Positions 48,392-60,116 of a stretch of DNA of 64,000 nt are shown here, one piece after another (the first letter of the stretch is position 1; each line of letters starts with the position of its first letter). The stretch is taken from the NCBI GenBank assembly GCA_028554795.2, contig CM068835.1, positions 31,808,311-31,872,310 on the forward strand, read 5' to 3'. A program made the translations under genes and the position numbers. The stretch comes from Sinohyriopsis cumingii (lineage: Eukaryota > Mollusca > Bivalvia > Unionida > Unionidae). A model generated the notes under the pieces. That model was not told where the DNA came from. It did no database searches and saw only the letters and a list, made by a program, of their open reading frames with translations.

Positions 48392-48455
48392 TATATATAC
48401 TGTTTATTATATTTAAATATAAAACACAATTAGATATATAAATATATTAAATATA
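48392..48455. promoter_or_regulatory. 64 bp divergent intergenic region (left arm)
   Basis: Extremely AT-rich gap between the zinc-ribbon and primase-helicase start codons, with 'tatatata', 'atttaaatataa' and 'attaaatata' runs abutting each ATG. A bidirectional promoter is inferred. Its mirror is at 56637-56700. Confidence 0.45.
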
Positions 48456-51400
48456 ATGAATAATCTTATATGTATCGAGAACGATCCAGAATTTAATCTG
48501 GATAGTCCGTTCGAGACGAATACCGATGAAGAACTTCAAGACATTTCAGCGATTAATTATTTCGTTTTCAGAGATTACTACGCCGCGTTTAATATATCAT
48601 CGTTGGAGAAATATGTTTGTGTTTCATCCAAGAGCGATGCAATACGAGCATTACGCAGCTGCAATAATTATGATTATTACCTCAGAGGAATAATTATACA
48701 GCATTTCGATAAATTCTACTTATTTGCGTCTGATGATTTTGAACAACTTGCCGATAAATTCATCGGTAAATCATCTGTGACAGAAATAATACCAAAATTC
48801 CGATTGAGATACCCAATCTTCGACATTGATTCATTTTACAAGCACAGGATGATTCACGAGAATAAATTCGATAAGTTGGGTACATACACGCAGACAGATG
48901 AAAAAATTACTCACGATGAGATTATCGATTATTTCGCTCAATTATGCAATTGTACACACGATCGAGTTTATTTATTCGAAACAACCCGTGGCTATCATGT
49001 TCTTGTTAAATCAACACCTGTGTCATTTCAGACACAGATAGAACTAATTGAAAAAGCATCAAATGACAATCGAGATTGGTGTATTGATAAACAAGCTGGA
49101 TTACACAGTATAAAGCTGCATAATACTAAATCACACAAACCGGGTATAACAACAACGTGTAAAAGATTAATTTCACACGCTCATGAGACCATTCGACAAA
49201 GTGATTTATTAGTTTGTCCAACATCAATCCAACCCAAGGAGGTATTATACATCAAGGAAGAAAAACACCAACAATATTATTCTAATGAAATCACCGATCA
49301 AGATCTCGAAAAAATATCTACGGAATTGACAGGGGAACCGGATCAACTAATGTACGTAATTAGTACATGTGAAAACAGACTGACTATCCAGCGACGACCA
49401 GGAACTTTTGTAATATCTGTCAACGGCGACACGGATACAATTATATTAATGATCACGCCGAGGACAAATGTGATAATTATCTCGTATACGTGCACAGCGA
49501 TTGTTTTGTTGTGGTTTGTCCGCGAGGAACCAGTAAAATAATAATTCAGCACGATTACGATAAACAAATTGATGATTATCTAAGCGAAGCATCAATCAAT
49601 GGTGTCATTGGCGCTGTCGTAGAACCATTACCAATGTGTCAAAGAAATCCTGATTACATTAAATACCTAATGATGGCGAAATACCGTAGTGATAATTATC
49701 CTGGAGTGACCATTAGCAGCGTCGCAGATCATAATTACACTGCTGCTCCCGTGCACGAATCCGGTCCTGGTTGTAAAATCATCGACGGGGATTACATTGA
49801 TGGATCATCTTGTGGAATGGGAAAATCTTTCGCGGCAATAGCGTCAATGAAGCCACATCAATCAGCGCTGTACTTATCATACCGAAAAACATTTACCGAA
49901 AAAATTAAATCAGATTGTAATTTTGAATCCTACACAGATATTCCTGGAGATATTGTTATGCGCGGCAACATAAGAGTAATTGTACAATGGGAATCATTAC
50001 ATCGTGTTCGAGGGATTTCAGATGTTGTTATCGTTGATGAGTGGCATGGTCTTCGCAGACAGTGTTTCTCATCGACCGCACGTAGCCGCGCACAATGGGA
50101 TAAATTCGCTGACATTATTACAACGGCGCCACGAGTAATAGTTGCTGATGCTGATGCTGACAATGACGATCTGATATTATTTCGGGGTCAATTGGCGCGA
50201 TCCGATATGAAATTCATCATCAATGATTACAGGGTAGATCATGATAAAACGTTTATCGTTGAACAATCACACCGGGATAATCTTGTCAGTTTGTTAAATT
50301 GTGTTAAAAACAACAGCGTTGCAGTGTTTACACATAACAAATCTAGCGGCGCTTATTCAGTCGAGAGTTTAGCTCGACAATTGCAGCATCAAGGATATCG
50401 CGTAAAATATTATCATGCTGATACTGATTCCACGCACAATAACAAAGATTTCTCTGATACCGACAACGCGTATAACAACACCGACGTGGTGATTTTTAAT
50501 CATACGTTAGAAGCAGGAGTCAGCATCATTACACAGCGATTTCGACATTTGTGTTTTCGGAAGAATTAGGATCTGTTGAAGCAACTAAACAAGCACTACA
50601 TAGATTTATATGTGTCGCTGAGATTCATTATTCAGCGACATCACGACGCAGCAAAAATCTTCCTTTGACTCGCAGTGATATCATCGCGACAATCATTGAC
50701 AACGAAAGAAATCTCAATGAAGCTGAAAAATCATTTCGGACTCCAAATCTCGGAGAAATTAACATCGCGTTCTGATTCGCATTTATCAGTAATATCATCG
50801 ATGAGAATAATTCCAGATCGTATTTTACTCCTCGATTAATCGCGGCCATGCGCAATACCGTCTATGAAATCATACAGACAATCCCGGACGAGTATGAAAT
50901 ATGGTTGTCGCGATTATGCATAAAAAAACCATCTGCGACAGAAATTAATAATAATCCCGCCGTCGATGAATTTCTTAAAACAACAATTGGCGCGCGGATA
51001 AAAAAATACTCGTATGAGAAATCAAACAACAGCACGTTAAAATACCATTCATGGAATCCTGATGAGCAATTGGAACCATATCAGAAGAAACTAAAATATC
51101 TCGACTATATATTTCAGACCGACATTGGAAAACTCGACGCGGATAAAATCGGGCATCTTTACAAGAAGTCCACGGCGATGATACGAGCCCAACATGTCAT
51201 CGTTGACAAGTTCAATGATGGCCATTCCACAACAACAGTATTCAGATCTGATAAAATATCCCCACGGGAAAAACTAGCGACGGTCCGAGATGTCCTTGAT
51301 GTGTTAAAATTACTCGATATTGTCCCGGACAACTTATCAACGATGACGATAACGATAATCCGAGATGAGCTCATGGCAAACATCGAAGCAATGTTACAGA

Positions 51401-51777
51401 ATCCGCATCACATGGAAAAGTACACCGGGTTTATAAAACATTTCTCGGCGATATTTTCCGAGGCGCGATTACAAGCAAAATCACTGAAAACAAAAAATAT
51501 CATTGAAAAAATTAAATTGATTTATAAAGGATTCGGCGCGGAAGTAAAACCAAATGACAATAATCACGCTAACAGGAACAATTATACACTGTATTATCCA
51601 CAATGGCCTGAATCGGATTTTATCGTCGATGTATCATGGCAAAATACTATCATAGATGATCCAGGATATTTAGCCGGTAATGATATTTCGATCATAGATG
51701 AACATGCCAAATGGTTGAAATTTCACATTTGGAGTATTAATAAATGGTTTAGTCGATACGATATCCCGGATCAGTAA
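48456..51777 (+). pseudogene. UL52-like primase/UL9-like origin-binding helicase fusion, left arm
   Basis: One ancestral gene of about 1,106 codons, now broken by two frameshifts (about 49440 and 50555) and a TGA at 50773. The N-terminal third is an archaeo-eukaryotic primase: 'RYPIFDIDSFY' holds the catalytic Asp pair (D123, D125), 'WCIDKQAGLHSIKLHN' the later catalytic strand, and a Cys/His stretch near 49450-49530 resembles the UL52 C-terminal zinc site. The middle is an SF2 helicase: 'GSSCGMGKS' (Walker A), 'VVIVDEWHGL' (DE box) and 'VVIFNHTLEAGVSI' (motif V-like), as in herpesvirus origin-binding proteins. The last 310 residues (50848-51777) are unrecognised. Such a fusion would prime and unwind at an origin. 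The first ATG follows 'attaaatata'. Confidence 0.75.
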
Positions 51778-52800
51778 TCAAACCACTTGAAATTGTTTGG
51801 CGAAACTATCATATTTCCTATATAATATATGATTATGATAGTTTCGCCATCATTCAGATAAATATCATTGTCAATCTGACGCTGGCGAAACTATCATATT
51901 TCCTATATAATATATGATTATGATAGTTTCGCCATCATTCAAATAAATATCATTGTCAATCTGACGCTGGCGAAACTATCATATTTCCTATATAATATAT
52001 GATTATGATAGTTTCGCCATCATTCAGACAAATATCTTTGTCAATCTGACGCTGACGAAACTATCTTATTTCCTATATAATATATGATTATGATAGTTTC
52101 GCCATCATTCAAATAAATATCATTGTCAATCTGACGCTGGCGAAACTATCATATTTCTTATATAATATATGATTATGATAGTTTCGCCATCATTCAGATA
52201 CATATCATTGTCATTCTGACTGAAATGATGGCGAAACTATCATATTTCCTATATAATATATGATTATGATAGTTTCGCCATTATTCAAATAAATATCATT
52301 GTCAATCTGACGCTGGCAAAACTATCATATTTCCTATATAATATATGATTATGATAGTTTCGCCATCATTCAGATAAATATCATTGTCAATCTGACGCTG
52401 GCGAAACTATCATATTTCTTATATAATATATGATTATGATAGTTTCGCCATCATTCAGATACATATCATTGTCATTCTGACTGAAATGATGGCGAAACTA
52501 TCATATTTCCTATATAATATATGATTATGATAGTTTCGCCATTATTCAAATAAATATCATTGTCAATCTGACGCTGGAAAAACTATCATATTTCCTATAC
52601 AATATATGATTATGATAGTTTCGCCATCATTCAGATAAATATCATTGTCAATCTGACGCTGGCGAAACTATCATATTTCTTATATAATATATGATTATGA
52701 TAGTTTCGCCATCATTCAGATAAATATCATTGTCAATCTGACTGAAATGATGGCGAAACTATCATATTTCCTATATAATATATGATTATGGTAGTTTCTT
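51778..52800. repeat. About 12 hairpin-forming 85 bp repeats (left of centre)
   Basis: Units start at 51799, 51884, 51969 and so on. Each contains GCGAAACTATCAT and its exact reverse complement ATGATAGTTTCGC, separated by about 22 AT-rich bases (including 'tatataatatat'). A 35 bp linker follows with 'cattgtcaatctgacgct'. Some linkers carry a 'gactgaaatgatgg' variant. Substitutions in one stem arm are rarely matched in the other. The array begins 22 bp after the stop of the primase-helicase gene. A replication origin or iteron role is inferred from the neighbouring origin-binding-type helicase. Confidence 0.9.
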
Positions 52801-53054
52801 CATCATTCAGAAAAATATCATTGCTTGTTGAAAGTGGCAAAAATATTACATAGTAATATGGCACTTTCCACAGTATCATCGCATGGTTATTATTTAATAT
52901 TCATCGATAAATTCCACACTGGTGAATATTATTATGATATTTTACTCATCCCCGATTTGTCTGTCTGAATAATTAAATCAGTGATTATATATAATGTCTG
53001 AATACATCAGCATGATGATCTTAGAAAAACCCGTTGCAGGATGTAAAATTACCA
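52801..53054. other. Unpaired centre of the element B palindrome
   Basis: About 250 bp found only once, between the two hairpin arrays. It includes a small palindrome-like 'aatattacatagtaatat' and an AT-rich stretch, and no gene. It is the spacer of the giant inverted repeat. Confidence 0.75.
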
Positions 53055-53297
53055 TGATATTTATCTGAATGATGGCGAAACTATCATAATCATATATTAT
53101 ATAGGAAATATGATAGTTTCGCCAGCGTCAGATTGACAATGATATTTATTTGAATGATGGCGAAACTATCATAATCATATATTATATAGGAAATATGATA
53201 GTTTCGCCAGCGTCAGATTGACAATGATATTTATCTGAATGATGGCGAAACTATCATAATCATATGTTATATAGGAAATATGATAATTTTGCCAAAC
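53055..53297. repeat. Three hairpin-forming 85 bp repeats (right of centre)
   Basis: Three units in the opposite orientation to the left array, next to the mirrored helicase gene. The unit next to the gene has 'gataattttgcc', where the others have an intact stem, so one hairpin arm is mutated. Confidence 0.9.
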
Positions 53298-53314
53298 AAT
53301 TTCAAGTGGTTTGA

Positions 53315-56300
53315 TTACTGATCCGGGATATCGTATCGACTAAACCATTTATTAATACTCCAAATGTGAAATTTCAACCATTTGGCGTGTTCATCTATGA
53401 TCGGAATATCATTACCGGCTAAATATCCTGGATCATCTATGATAGTATTTTGCCATGATACATCGACGATAAAATCCGATTCAGGCCATTGTGGATAATA
53501 CAGTGTATAATTGTTCCTGTTAGCGTGATTATTGTCATTTGGTTTTACTTCCGCGCCGAATCCTTTATAAATCAATTTAATTTTTTCAATGATATTTTTT
53601 GTTTTCAGTGATTTTGCTTGTAATCGCGCCTCGGAAAATATCGCCGAGAAATGTTTTATAAACCCGGTGTACTTTTCCATGTGATGCGGATTCTGTAACA
53701 TTGCTTCGATGTTTGCCATGAGCTCATCTCGGATTATCGTTATCGTCATCGTTGATAAGTTGTCCGGGACAATATCGAGTAATTTTAACACATCAAGGAC
53801 ATCTCGGACCGTCGCTAGTTTTTCCCGTGGGGATATTTTATCAGATCTGAATACTGTTGTTGTGGAATGGCCATCATTGAACTTGTCAACGATGACATGT
53901 TGGGCTCGTATCATCGCCGTGGACTTCTTGTAAAGATGCCCGATTTTATCCGCGTCGAGTTTTCCAATGTCGGTCTGAAATATATAGTCGAGATATTTTA
54001 GTTTCTTCTGATATGGTTCCAATTGCTCATCAGGATTCCATGAATGGTATTTTAACGTGCTGTTGTTTGATTTCTCATACGAGTATTTTTTTATCCGCGC
54101 GCCAATTGTTGTTTTAAGAAATTCATCGACGGCGGGATTATTATTAATTTCTGTCGCAGATGGTTTTTTTATGCATAATCGCGACAACCATATTTCATAC
54201 TCGTCCGGGATTGTCTGTATGATTTCATAGACGGTATTGCGCATGGCCGCGATTAATCGAGGAGTAAAATACGATCTGGAATTATTCTCATCGATGATAT
54301 TACTGATAAATGCGAATCAGAACGCGATGTTAATTTCTCCGAGATTTGGAGTCCGAAATGATTTTTCAGCTTCATTGAGATTTCTTTCGTTGTCAATGAT
54401 TGTCGCGATGATATCACTGCGAGTCAAAGGAAGATTTTTGCTGCGTCGTGATGTCGCTGAATAATGAATCTCAGCGACACATATAAATCTATGTAGTGCT
54501 TGTTTAGTTGCTTCAACAGATCCTAATTCTTCCGAAAACACAAATGTCGAAATCGCTGTGTAATGATGCTGACTCCTGCTTCTAACGTATGATTAAAAAT
54601 CACCACGTCGGTGTTGTTATACGCGTTGTCGGTATCAGAGAAATCTTTGTTATTGTGCGTGGAATCAGTATCAGCATGATAATATTTTACGCGATATCCT
54701 TGATGCTGCAATTGTCGAGCTAAACTCTCGACTGAATAAGCGCCGCTAGATTTGTTATGTGTAAACACTGCAACGCTGTTGTTTTTAACACAATTTAACA
54801 AACTGACAAGATTATCCCGGTGTGATTGTTCAACGATAAACGTTTTATCATGATCTACCCTGTAATCATTGATGATGAATTTCATATCGGATCGCGCCAA
54901 TTGACCCCGAAATAATATCAGATCGTCATTGTCAGCATCAGCATCAGCAACTATTACTCGTGGCGCCGTTGTAATAATGTCAGCGAATTTATCCCATTGT
55001 GCGCGGCTACGTGCGGTCGATGAGAAACACTGTCTGCGAAGACCATGCCACTCATCAACGATAACAACATCTGAAATCCCTCGAACACGATGTAATGATT
55101 CCCATTGTACAATTACTCTTATGTTGCCGCGCATAACAATATCTCCAGGAATATCTGTGTAGGATTCAAAATTACAATCTGATTTAATTTTTTCGGTAAA
55201 TGTTTTTCGGTATGATAAGTACAGCGCTGATTGATGTGGCTTCATTGACGCTATTGCCGCGAAAGATTTTCCCATTCCACAAGATGATCCATCAATGTAA
55301 TCCCCGTCGATGATTTTACAACCAGGACCGGATTCGTGCACGGGAGCAGCAGTGTAATTATGATCTGCGACGCTGCTAATGGTCACTCCAGGATAATTAT
55401 CACTACGGTATTTCGCCATCATTAGGTATTTAATGTAATCAGGATTTCTTTGACACATTGGTAATGGTTCTACGACAGCGCCAATGACACCATTGATTGA
55501 TGCTTCGCTTAGATAATCATCAATTTGTTTATCGTAATCGTGCTGAATTATTATTTTACTGGTTCCTCGCGGACAAACCACAACAAAACAATCGCTGTGC
55601 ACGTATACGAGATAATTATCACATTTGTCCTCGGCGTGATCATTAATATAATTGTATCCGTGTCGCCGTTGACAGATATTACAAAAGTTCCTGGTCGTCG
55701 CTGGATAGTCAGTCTGTTTTCACATGTACTAATTACGTACATTAGTTGATCCGGTTCCCCTGTCAATTCCGTAGATATTTTTTCGAGATCTTGATCGGTG
55801 ATTTCATTAGAATAATATTGTTGGTGTTTTTCTTCCTTGATGTATAATACCTCCTTGGGTTGGATTGATGTTGGACAAACTAATAAATCACTTTGTCGAA
55901 TGGTCTCATGAGCGTGTGAAATTAATCTTTTACACGTTGTTGTTATACCCGGTTTGTGTGATTTAGTATTATGCAGCTTTATACTGTGTAATCCAGCTTG
56001 TTTATCAATACACCAATCTCGATTGTCATTTGATGCTTTTTCAATTAGTTCTATCTGTGTCTGAAATGACACAGGTGTTGATTTAACAAGAACATGATAG
56101 CCACGGGTTGTTTCGAATAAATAAACTCGATCGTGTGTACAATTGCATAATTGAGCGAAATAATCGATAATCTCATCGTGAGTAATTTTTTCATCTGTCT
56201 GCGTGTATGTACCCAACTTATCGAATTTATTCTCGTGAATCATCCTGTGCTTGTAAAATGAATCAATGTCGAAGATTGGGTATCTCAATCGGAATTTTGG

Positions 56301-56636
56301 TATTATTTCTGTCACAGATGATTTACCGATGAATTTATCGGCAAGTTGTTCAAAATCATCAGACGCAAATAAGTAGAATTTATCGAAATGCTGTATAATT
56401 ATTCCTCTGAGGTAATAATCATAATTATTGCAGCTGCGTAATGCTCGTATTGCATCGCTCTTGGATGAAACACAAACATATTTCTCCAACGATGATATAT
56501 TAAACGCGGCGTAGTAATCTCTGAAAACGAAATAATTAATCGCTGAAATGTCTTGAAGTTCTTCATCGGTATTCGTCTCGAACGGACTATCCAGATTAAA
56601 TTCTGGATCGTTCTCGATACATATAAGATTATTCAT
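53315..56636 (-). pseudogene. UL52-like primase/UL9-like helicase fusion, right arm
   Basis: Mirror copy of 48456-51777. All open segments are the same length and in the same order, with the same two frameshifts and the same stop. Between the two copies I see only one residue difference in the translated segments (Ser to Pro near the C-terminus, 'NDISII' against 'NDIPII'). Domains are as described for the left copy: primase at 56636-55600, SF2 origin-binding-type helicase at about 55600-54500, and an unknown C-terminal region at 54244-53315. Sharing the same lesions means the duplication or homogenisation happened after the gene was broken, unless the lesions are recoding sites. Confidence 0.75.
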
Positions 56637-56700
56637 TATATTTAATATATTTATATATCTAATTGTGTTTTATATTTAAATATAATAAACAGTATATATA
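56637..56700. promoter_or_regulatory. 64 bp divergent intergenic region (right arm)
   Basis: Exact mirror of 48392-48455, between the right-arm primase-helicase and zinc-ribbon start codons. Confidence 0.45.
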
Positions 56701-56994
56701 ATGCCAAATCCAGCATTAGCCGTGCACGTATGTAAATGGCTTCCACAGGGATCATTTTTCGAGTGTGGCAGGCGAAGTTACGGTGAATTTTGTGGGCGGC
56801 ACATGGTATTAGCACGAAGAAGCAGCTCAACTGGGCCGCGGCCATGTACTGTATGTGGTAAGGCTGTCAGAGGAAAATACAGAATCTGTACAGATTGTGG
56901 CGGATCAAGATACCGAAGTCTCGTTGAACATTGTATCAGAACAAACAAAACGTTTCCGACGTTTGATGAATTTTTGATGCAAAAAAAATCATAA
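56701..56994 (+). CDS. Zinc-ribbon protein, right arm copy
   Basis: 97 residues, open, with the same Cys/His pattern as the left copy. Two amino-acid differences lie in the last 30 residues ('SLVEHC' and 'FPTFDEF', where the left copy has 'SLVEYC' and 'FPTVDEF'). Confidence 0.7.
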   Translation: MPNPALAVHVCKWLPQGSFFECGRRSYGEFCGRHMVLARRSSSTGPRPCTVCGKAVRGKYRICTDCGGSRYRSLVEHCIRTNKTFPTFDEFLMQKKS

Positions 56995-57213
56995 TCCTCT
57001 TTATCGAGGGCTTCACACGATCATGTAGATCATGGAACGTCCTTCAATTAATATTTAACTAGTATGAAGTTGTGCTCATAACCCCCTTTACACATACTAC
57101 TACTGCCCCCGGGGATTATTCATTATATATATTGTATAAACTTAAAAAACCTCCTTTAATTGCTGATGAGTCATCGTCACAGTTATGATACTGTACAAAC
57201 AAATCCCTCTGAG

Positions 57214-57308
57214 AGCAGCAGAGGGGGTGAGGGACCTCAATAAAGCAAAAATAGGGCTTTAAGCAAATTAGGTTTCAGACAAGTGGTCTGTTCACCTCCT
57301 CTGCTGCT
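57214..57308. repeat. Right terminal inverted repeat of element B
   Basis: 95 bp reverse complement of 47780-47874 with a near-identical tip ('ttcacctcctctgctgct' at the outer edge has one G-to-A-type difference from the left). It joins gypsy integrase-domain sequence at 57309. Confidence 0.9.
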
Positions 57309-58626
57309 GAAAAACGTGACGCGTCTCTACGTGCAACCGCGGAGAGGGCATTATCGGGTACCGTGAGGAAGTGTAAGAACGGGGGTTCTTCTAAATTCCT
57401 TACTCGAAAAGGTTTAATGTATAGGGAATACTGTACACTTGCGAGGAAGTTCTTGCAACTAGTGGTTGCCCAGAAATTCAGGTCGCATGTACTCATGGTC
57501 GCGCGCGAGTCGAGTAGGCATGAAGAAAACAACAGATAGGGTATTAAGAGAATTCTATTGGCCTGGTGTCAATAGCGACGTAGCGCGGTTCTGTCGCTCG
57601 TGCGATGTTTGCCAGAAGACTGTCTCTAAGGGCATGTAATTAGAGTACCGTTAGGTCAGATGCCCTTGATACTCCGTTTAAAAGAGAGGCCGTTGACATT
57701 GTAGGACCTATATTTCCACATACAGATTGGAAAAACCGATACATCTTGACGCTGATAGATTACGCTAATAGATACCCCGAAACCATAGCTTTGCCATCCA
57801 TTGAAACCGAACGTGTAGCCAAAGCGCTCGTAGACCTGTTCAGCAGGATCGGAGTGCCCGAAGAGGTTCTTACGGATTGTGGAGCGTAATTCACCTCAGA
57901 TCTCATGGCATAAATTAGTAGGTTGTTGTCCCTTAAACAGTTGTGCACGACACCCTACCACCATATGTGCAATGGGTTCGTCGAGAAATTCAACGGGACG
58001 TTGAAGCAAATGTTTTGACGGATGTGGGCGGAGAGACCTAAGGATTGGGATAGGTATCTGAACGCAATTCTATTCGTGTGTCGCGAGGTTCCTCATGAAA
58101 GTTTAGGATTCTCCCCGTTTGAACTATTGTACGGTTGGACAGTTCGTGGTCCTATGCGCATTCTACGCGAACTGTGGTCAGACGAAGTCGCGGACGAAGA
58201 AGTTAAGACCACTTACCAATACGTGGTAGATTTGCGCGAAAGATTAGAGAGTATATGTCGAATGGTGGAAGACGAACTCGCGAAATTTAGCGTAGGTACG
58301 CGAAGTACTACAACCGAGGAACGCGGAGTAAAAAGTTCGATGTAAGTAATCAAGTGTTGGTACTTCTCCCAACGAATAAAAACAACCATCTAGTCCAATC
58401 GAAAGGGCCATATAAAGTCAGACAGGCGAAATGCGAAATGGACTATATCATAGACGTGGAGGGTAAGTCCAAGATATTTCACGCCAATATGCTTAAACTC
58501 TACGTAGAAAGACCTAGACAAACAATTGATAAAGAGGTCGTGAATGTAATATGCGTAGCGGTGATAGAGGATAGTTCGTGTGACGAATCGGAATTCGTCT
58601 CCAGTACAGAAATGCCCCTTGAATAA
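57309..58626 (+). pseudogene. Gypsy integrase (upstream of RT), degraded
   Basis: After the element B junction the frame reads a linker with 'GGSSKFLTRKGLMY' and 'LQLVVAQKFRSHV', then the zinc domain ('FYWPGVNSDVARFCRSCDVC' in a shifted frame, 57550-57620). The core follows with 'AVDIVGPIF', 'YILTLIDYANRYPETIAL', 'EEVLTDCGA' followed by a stop, and 'GFVEKFNGTLKQ'. Next come 'SLGFSPFELLYGWTVRGPM' and a GPY/F-type end 'GPYKV...MDYIIDVEGKSK'. Stops and shifts show it is dead. The domain lies 5' of the reverse transcriptase, which is unusual for Ty3/gypsy and recalls Gmr1-type elements. Confidence 0.85.
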
Positions 58627-58639
58627 CACATTGACGTAG

Positions 58640-59410
58640 GGAAAGAAGGTATTGCCCGGATTTATCAATGAGTCAGCGTACACAGATCTTGGGGTTTTTG
58701 TCCCAATACCCTGGCGTTTTTACTCACAAACTGGGCCGTACTGGATTGATCACGAGATCAAGTTGAAAACATCTGAGCCGATCAGGATTAAAGGATATCC
58801 AATACCCTTTAATGCGCGGAAGACAATCAACGAAGAAATGGGGAAAATGGTAGACCAGGAAGTGATCGAACCTTCCAGCTCCCCGCACTCGTCGCCCGTT
58901 TTGTTAGTGAGAAACAAAGACGGGACAAACCGTTTTTGCATTGACTTTCGGCACTTGAACAAAATCACAGTGTTCGACGCAGAACCAATGCCAGACATGG
59001 AAAGTTTATTTTCAAAGTTGGCAGGTCATAAATACATTTCCAAATTAGACCTTACCAAGGGATATTGGCAGATACCAATCGCTGATAATGTCTACGAGTT
59101 AACGGTATTCGCAACTCCCAAATGTCTTTGTCAATTTAAAGTTATGCCTTTCGGTTTAGTCAACGCCGGTGCGTCATGCGTTCGTCTCATGCGCAAACTG
59201 TTCAACGGTATGGAAAACGTCGACAGTTTCGTAGATGATATCTTTGTTTATACACATACATGGGATGAACATGTTAAGGATCTGTTTAATAGACTTCACA
59301 CTGCAAATCTTACAGCTAAGCCCACCAAATGTAGTATAGGGTATTTTCGCATAGAATGTTTGGGACATTTCGTTAGGTGGACTAGGTCATTTGAAACCTG
59401 ACCCAGATAA
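58640..59410 (+). pseudogene. Gypsy reverse transcriptase
   Basis: An open segment of about 249 residues holds the RT fingers and palm: 'EVIEPSSSPHSSPVLLVRNK', 'RFCIDFRHLNKIT', 'KLDLTKGYWQIP', 'VMPFGLVNAGAS' and the active site 'FVDD' (residues 193-196, the YxDD box with Phe). It follows the integrase GPY/F end by only tens of bases. The N-terminal 'LPGFINESAYTDLGVF' region is a linker, so no gag or protease intervenes. A shift near 59395 separates it from the connection and RNase H part. Confidence 0.9.
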
Positions 59411-60022
59411 AATATGAGCAATCAGTGATGCATTTAGACCAGAAACTAAAAAACAAGTAAGAACTTTCCTAGGTTTGATTGGATTTTACATGAAATTTGT
59501 CCCCAATTTTGCGGCTATTGCCAGCCCATGAACAGACTTGACTAGGAATGGGCAACCGAATAAAATTCCCTGGGGTGTATGCCAGAAATAAGCATTTAAC
59601 GCTTTAAAACATAAACTGGTAAGTGCGCCAATCTTAAAGTTGCCAGAATTGAACAACACTTTTGTGCTGAGGACTGATGCGTCCGATACGGGTCTTGGGG
59701 CTATTTGCTACAGGAGCAAGAGGGAACGAAATTGCCCATTGCTTATGCAAGTAGGAAATTGCTCCCTAGGGAGCAAAAGTACTCCGTGATTGAGAAGGAG
59801 TGCCAAGTCTTAGTATGGGGGATAGGAATATTCAGTACTTACCTTTTCGGGAGGGAGTTTACCTTACAAACGGGCCATCAGCCGCTCCTGTAATTGAACA
59901 AAGCGAAGGTCGCCAATGCAAGATTGATGCGTTGGGCGTTGTATTTGCAATCATATAGTTTCCGGATCGAGGCGATTCGAGGATTGGAAAATGTGGGTGC
60001 TGATTTTTTAAGTAGGGTGTGA
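59402..60022 (+). pseudogene. Gypsy RT connection and RNase H domain
   Basis: In several frames: 'FLGLIGFYMKFVPNFAAIAS' (connection), 'LRTDASDTGLGA' (RNase H first Asp), 'PIAYASRKLLPREQKYSVIE' (Glu and Asp region), 'TGHQPLL' where TDHxPL is usual, and the end 'GADFLSRV' before a TGA at 60020. It is the last coding domain before the polypurine tract, as expected when the integrase has moved upstream. Confidence 0.85.
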
Positions 60023-60116
60023 TTGTCAGATCATTTTCGTTCAGTGTTCAAGTTGGAAGTTTTAACAATTGTTTATGTTCACATTCCGTGATTTTTCTCA
60101 AAGTGGTAACACTTTA

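Larger units (their letters stand above)
47780..57308. mobile_element. Element B: giant palindromic replication-module element
   Basis: A 9,529 bp unit bounded by 95 bp inverted repeats that begin AGCAGCAGAGG, like those of elements A and C. Both halves carry the same genes in mirror image: a zinc-ribbon gene and a divergent primase-helicase gene. The arms (about 5.2 kb each, almost identical) meet at 51778-53314, a region of hairpin repeats that is longer on the left (about 12 units) than on the right (3 units). It contains no integrase, capsid, protease, ATPase or polymerase gene. It splits a gypsy pol gene. The exact 6 bp target duplication is not clean: left flank 'agcaaa', right flank 'gaaaaa'. 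Confidence 0.88.

Noticed and set aside
47780-57308. Palindrome dismissed outright as an assembly artefact
   Set aside because: The arms differ by small indels and substitutions near the ends and have unequal hairpin arrays, and the two flanks are complementary parts of one gypsy gene. I keep it as real but still in need of read-level confirmation.
47774-57314. Clean 6 bp target duplication for element B
   Set aside because: Left 'agcaaa' and right 'gaaaaa' do not match well. A mutated duplication is possible but cannot be claimed.
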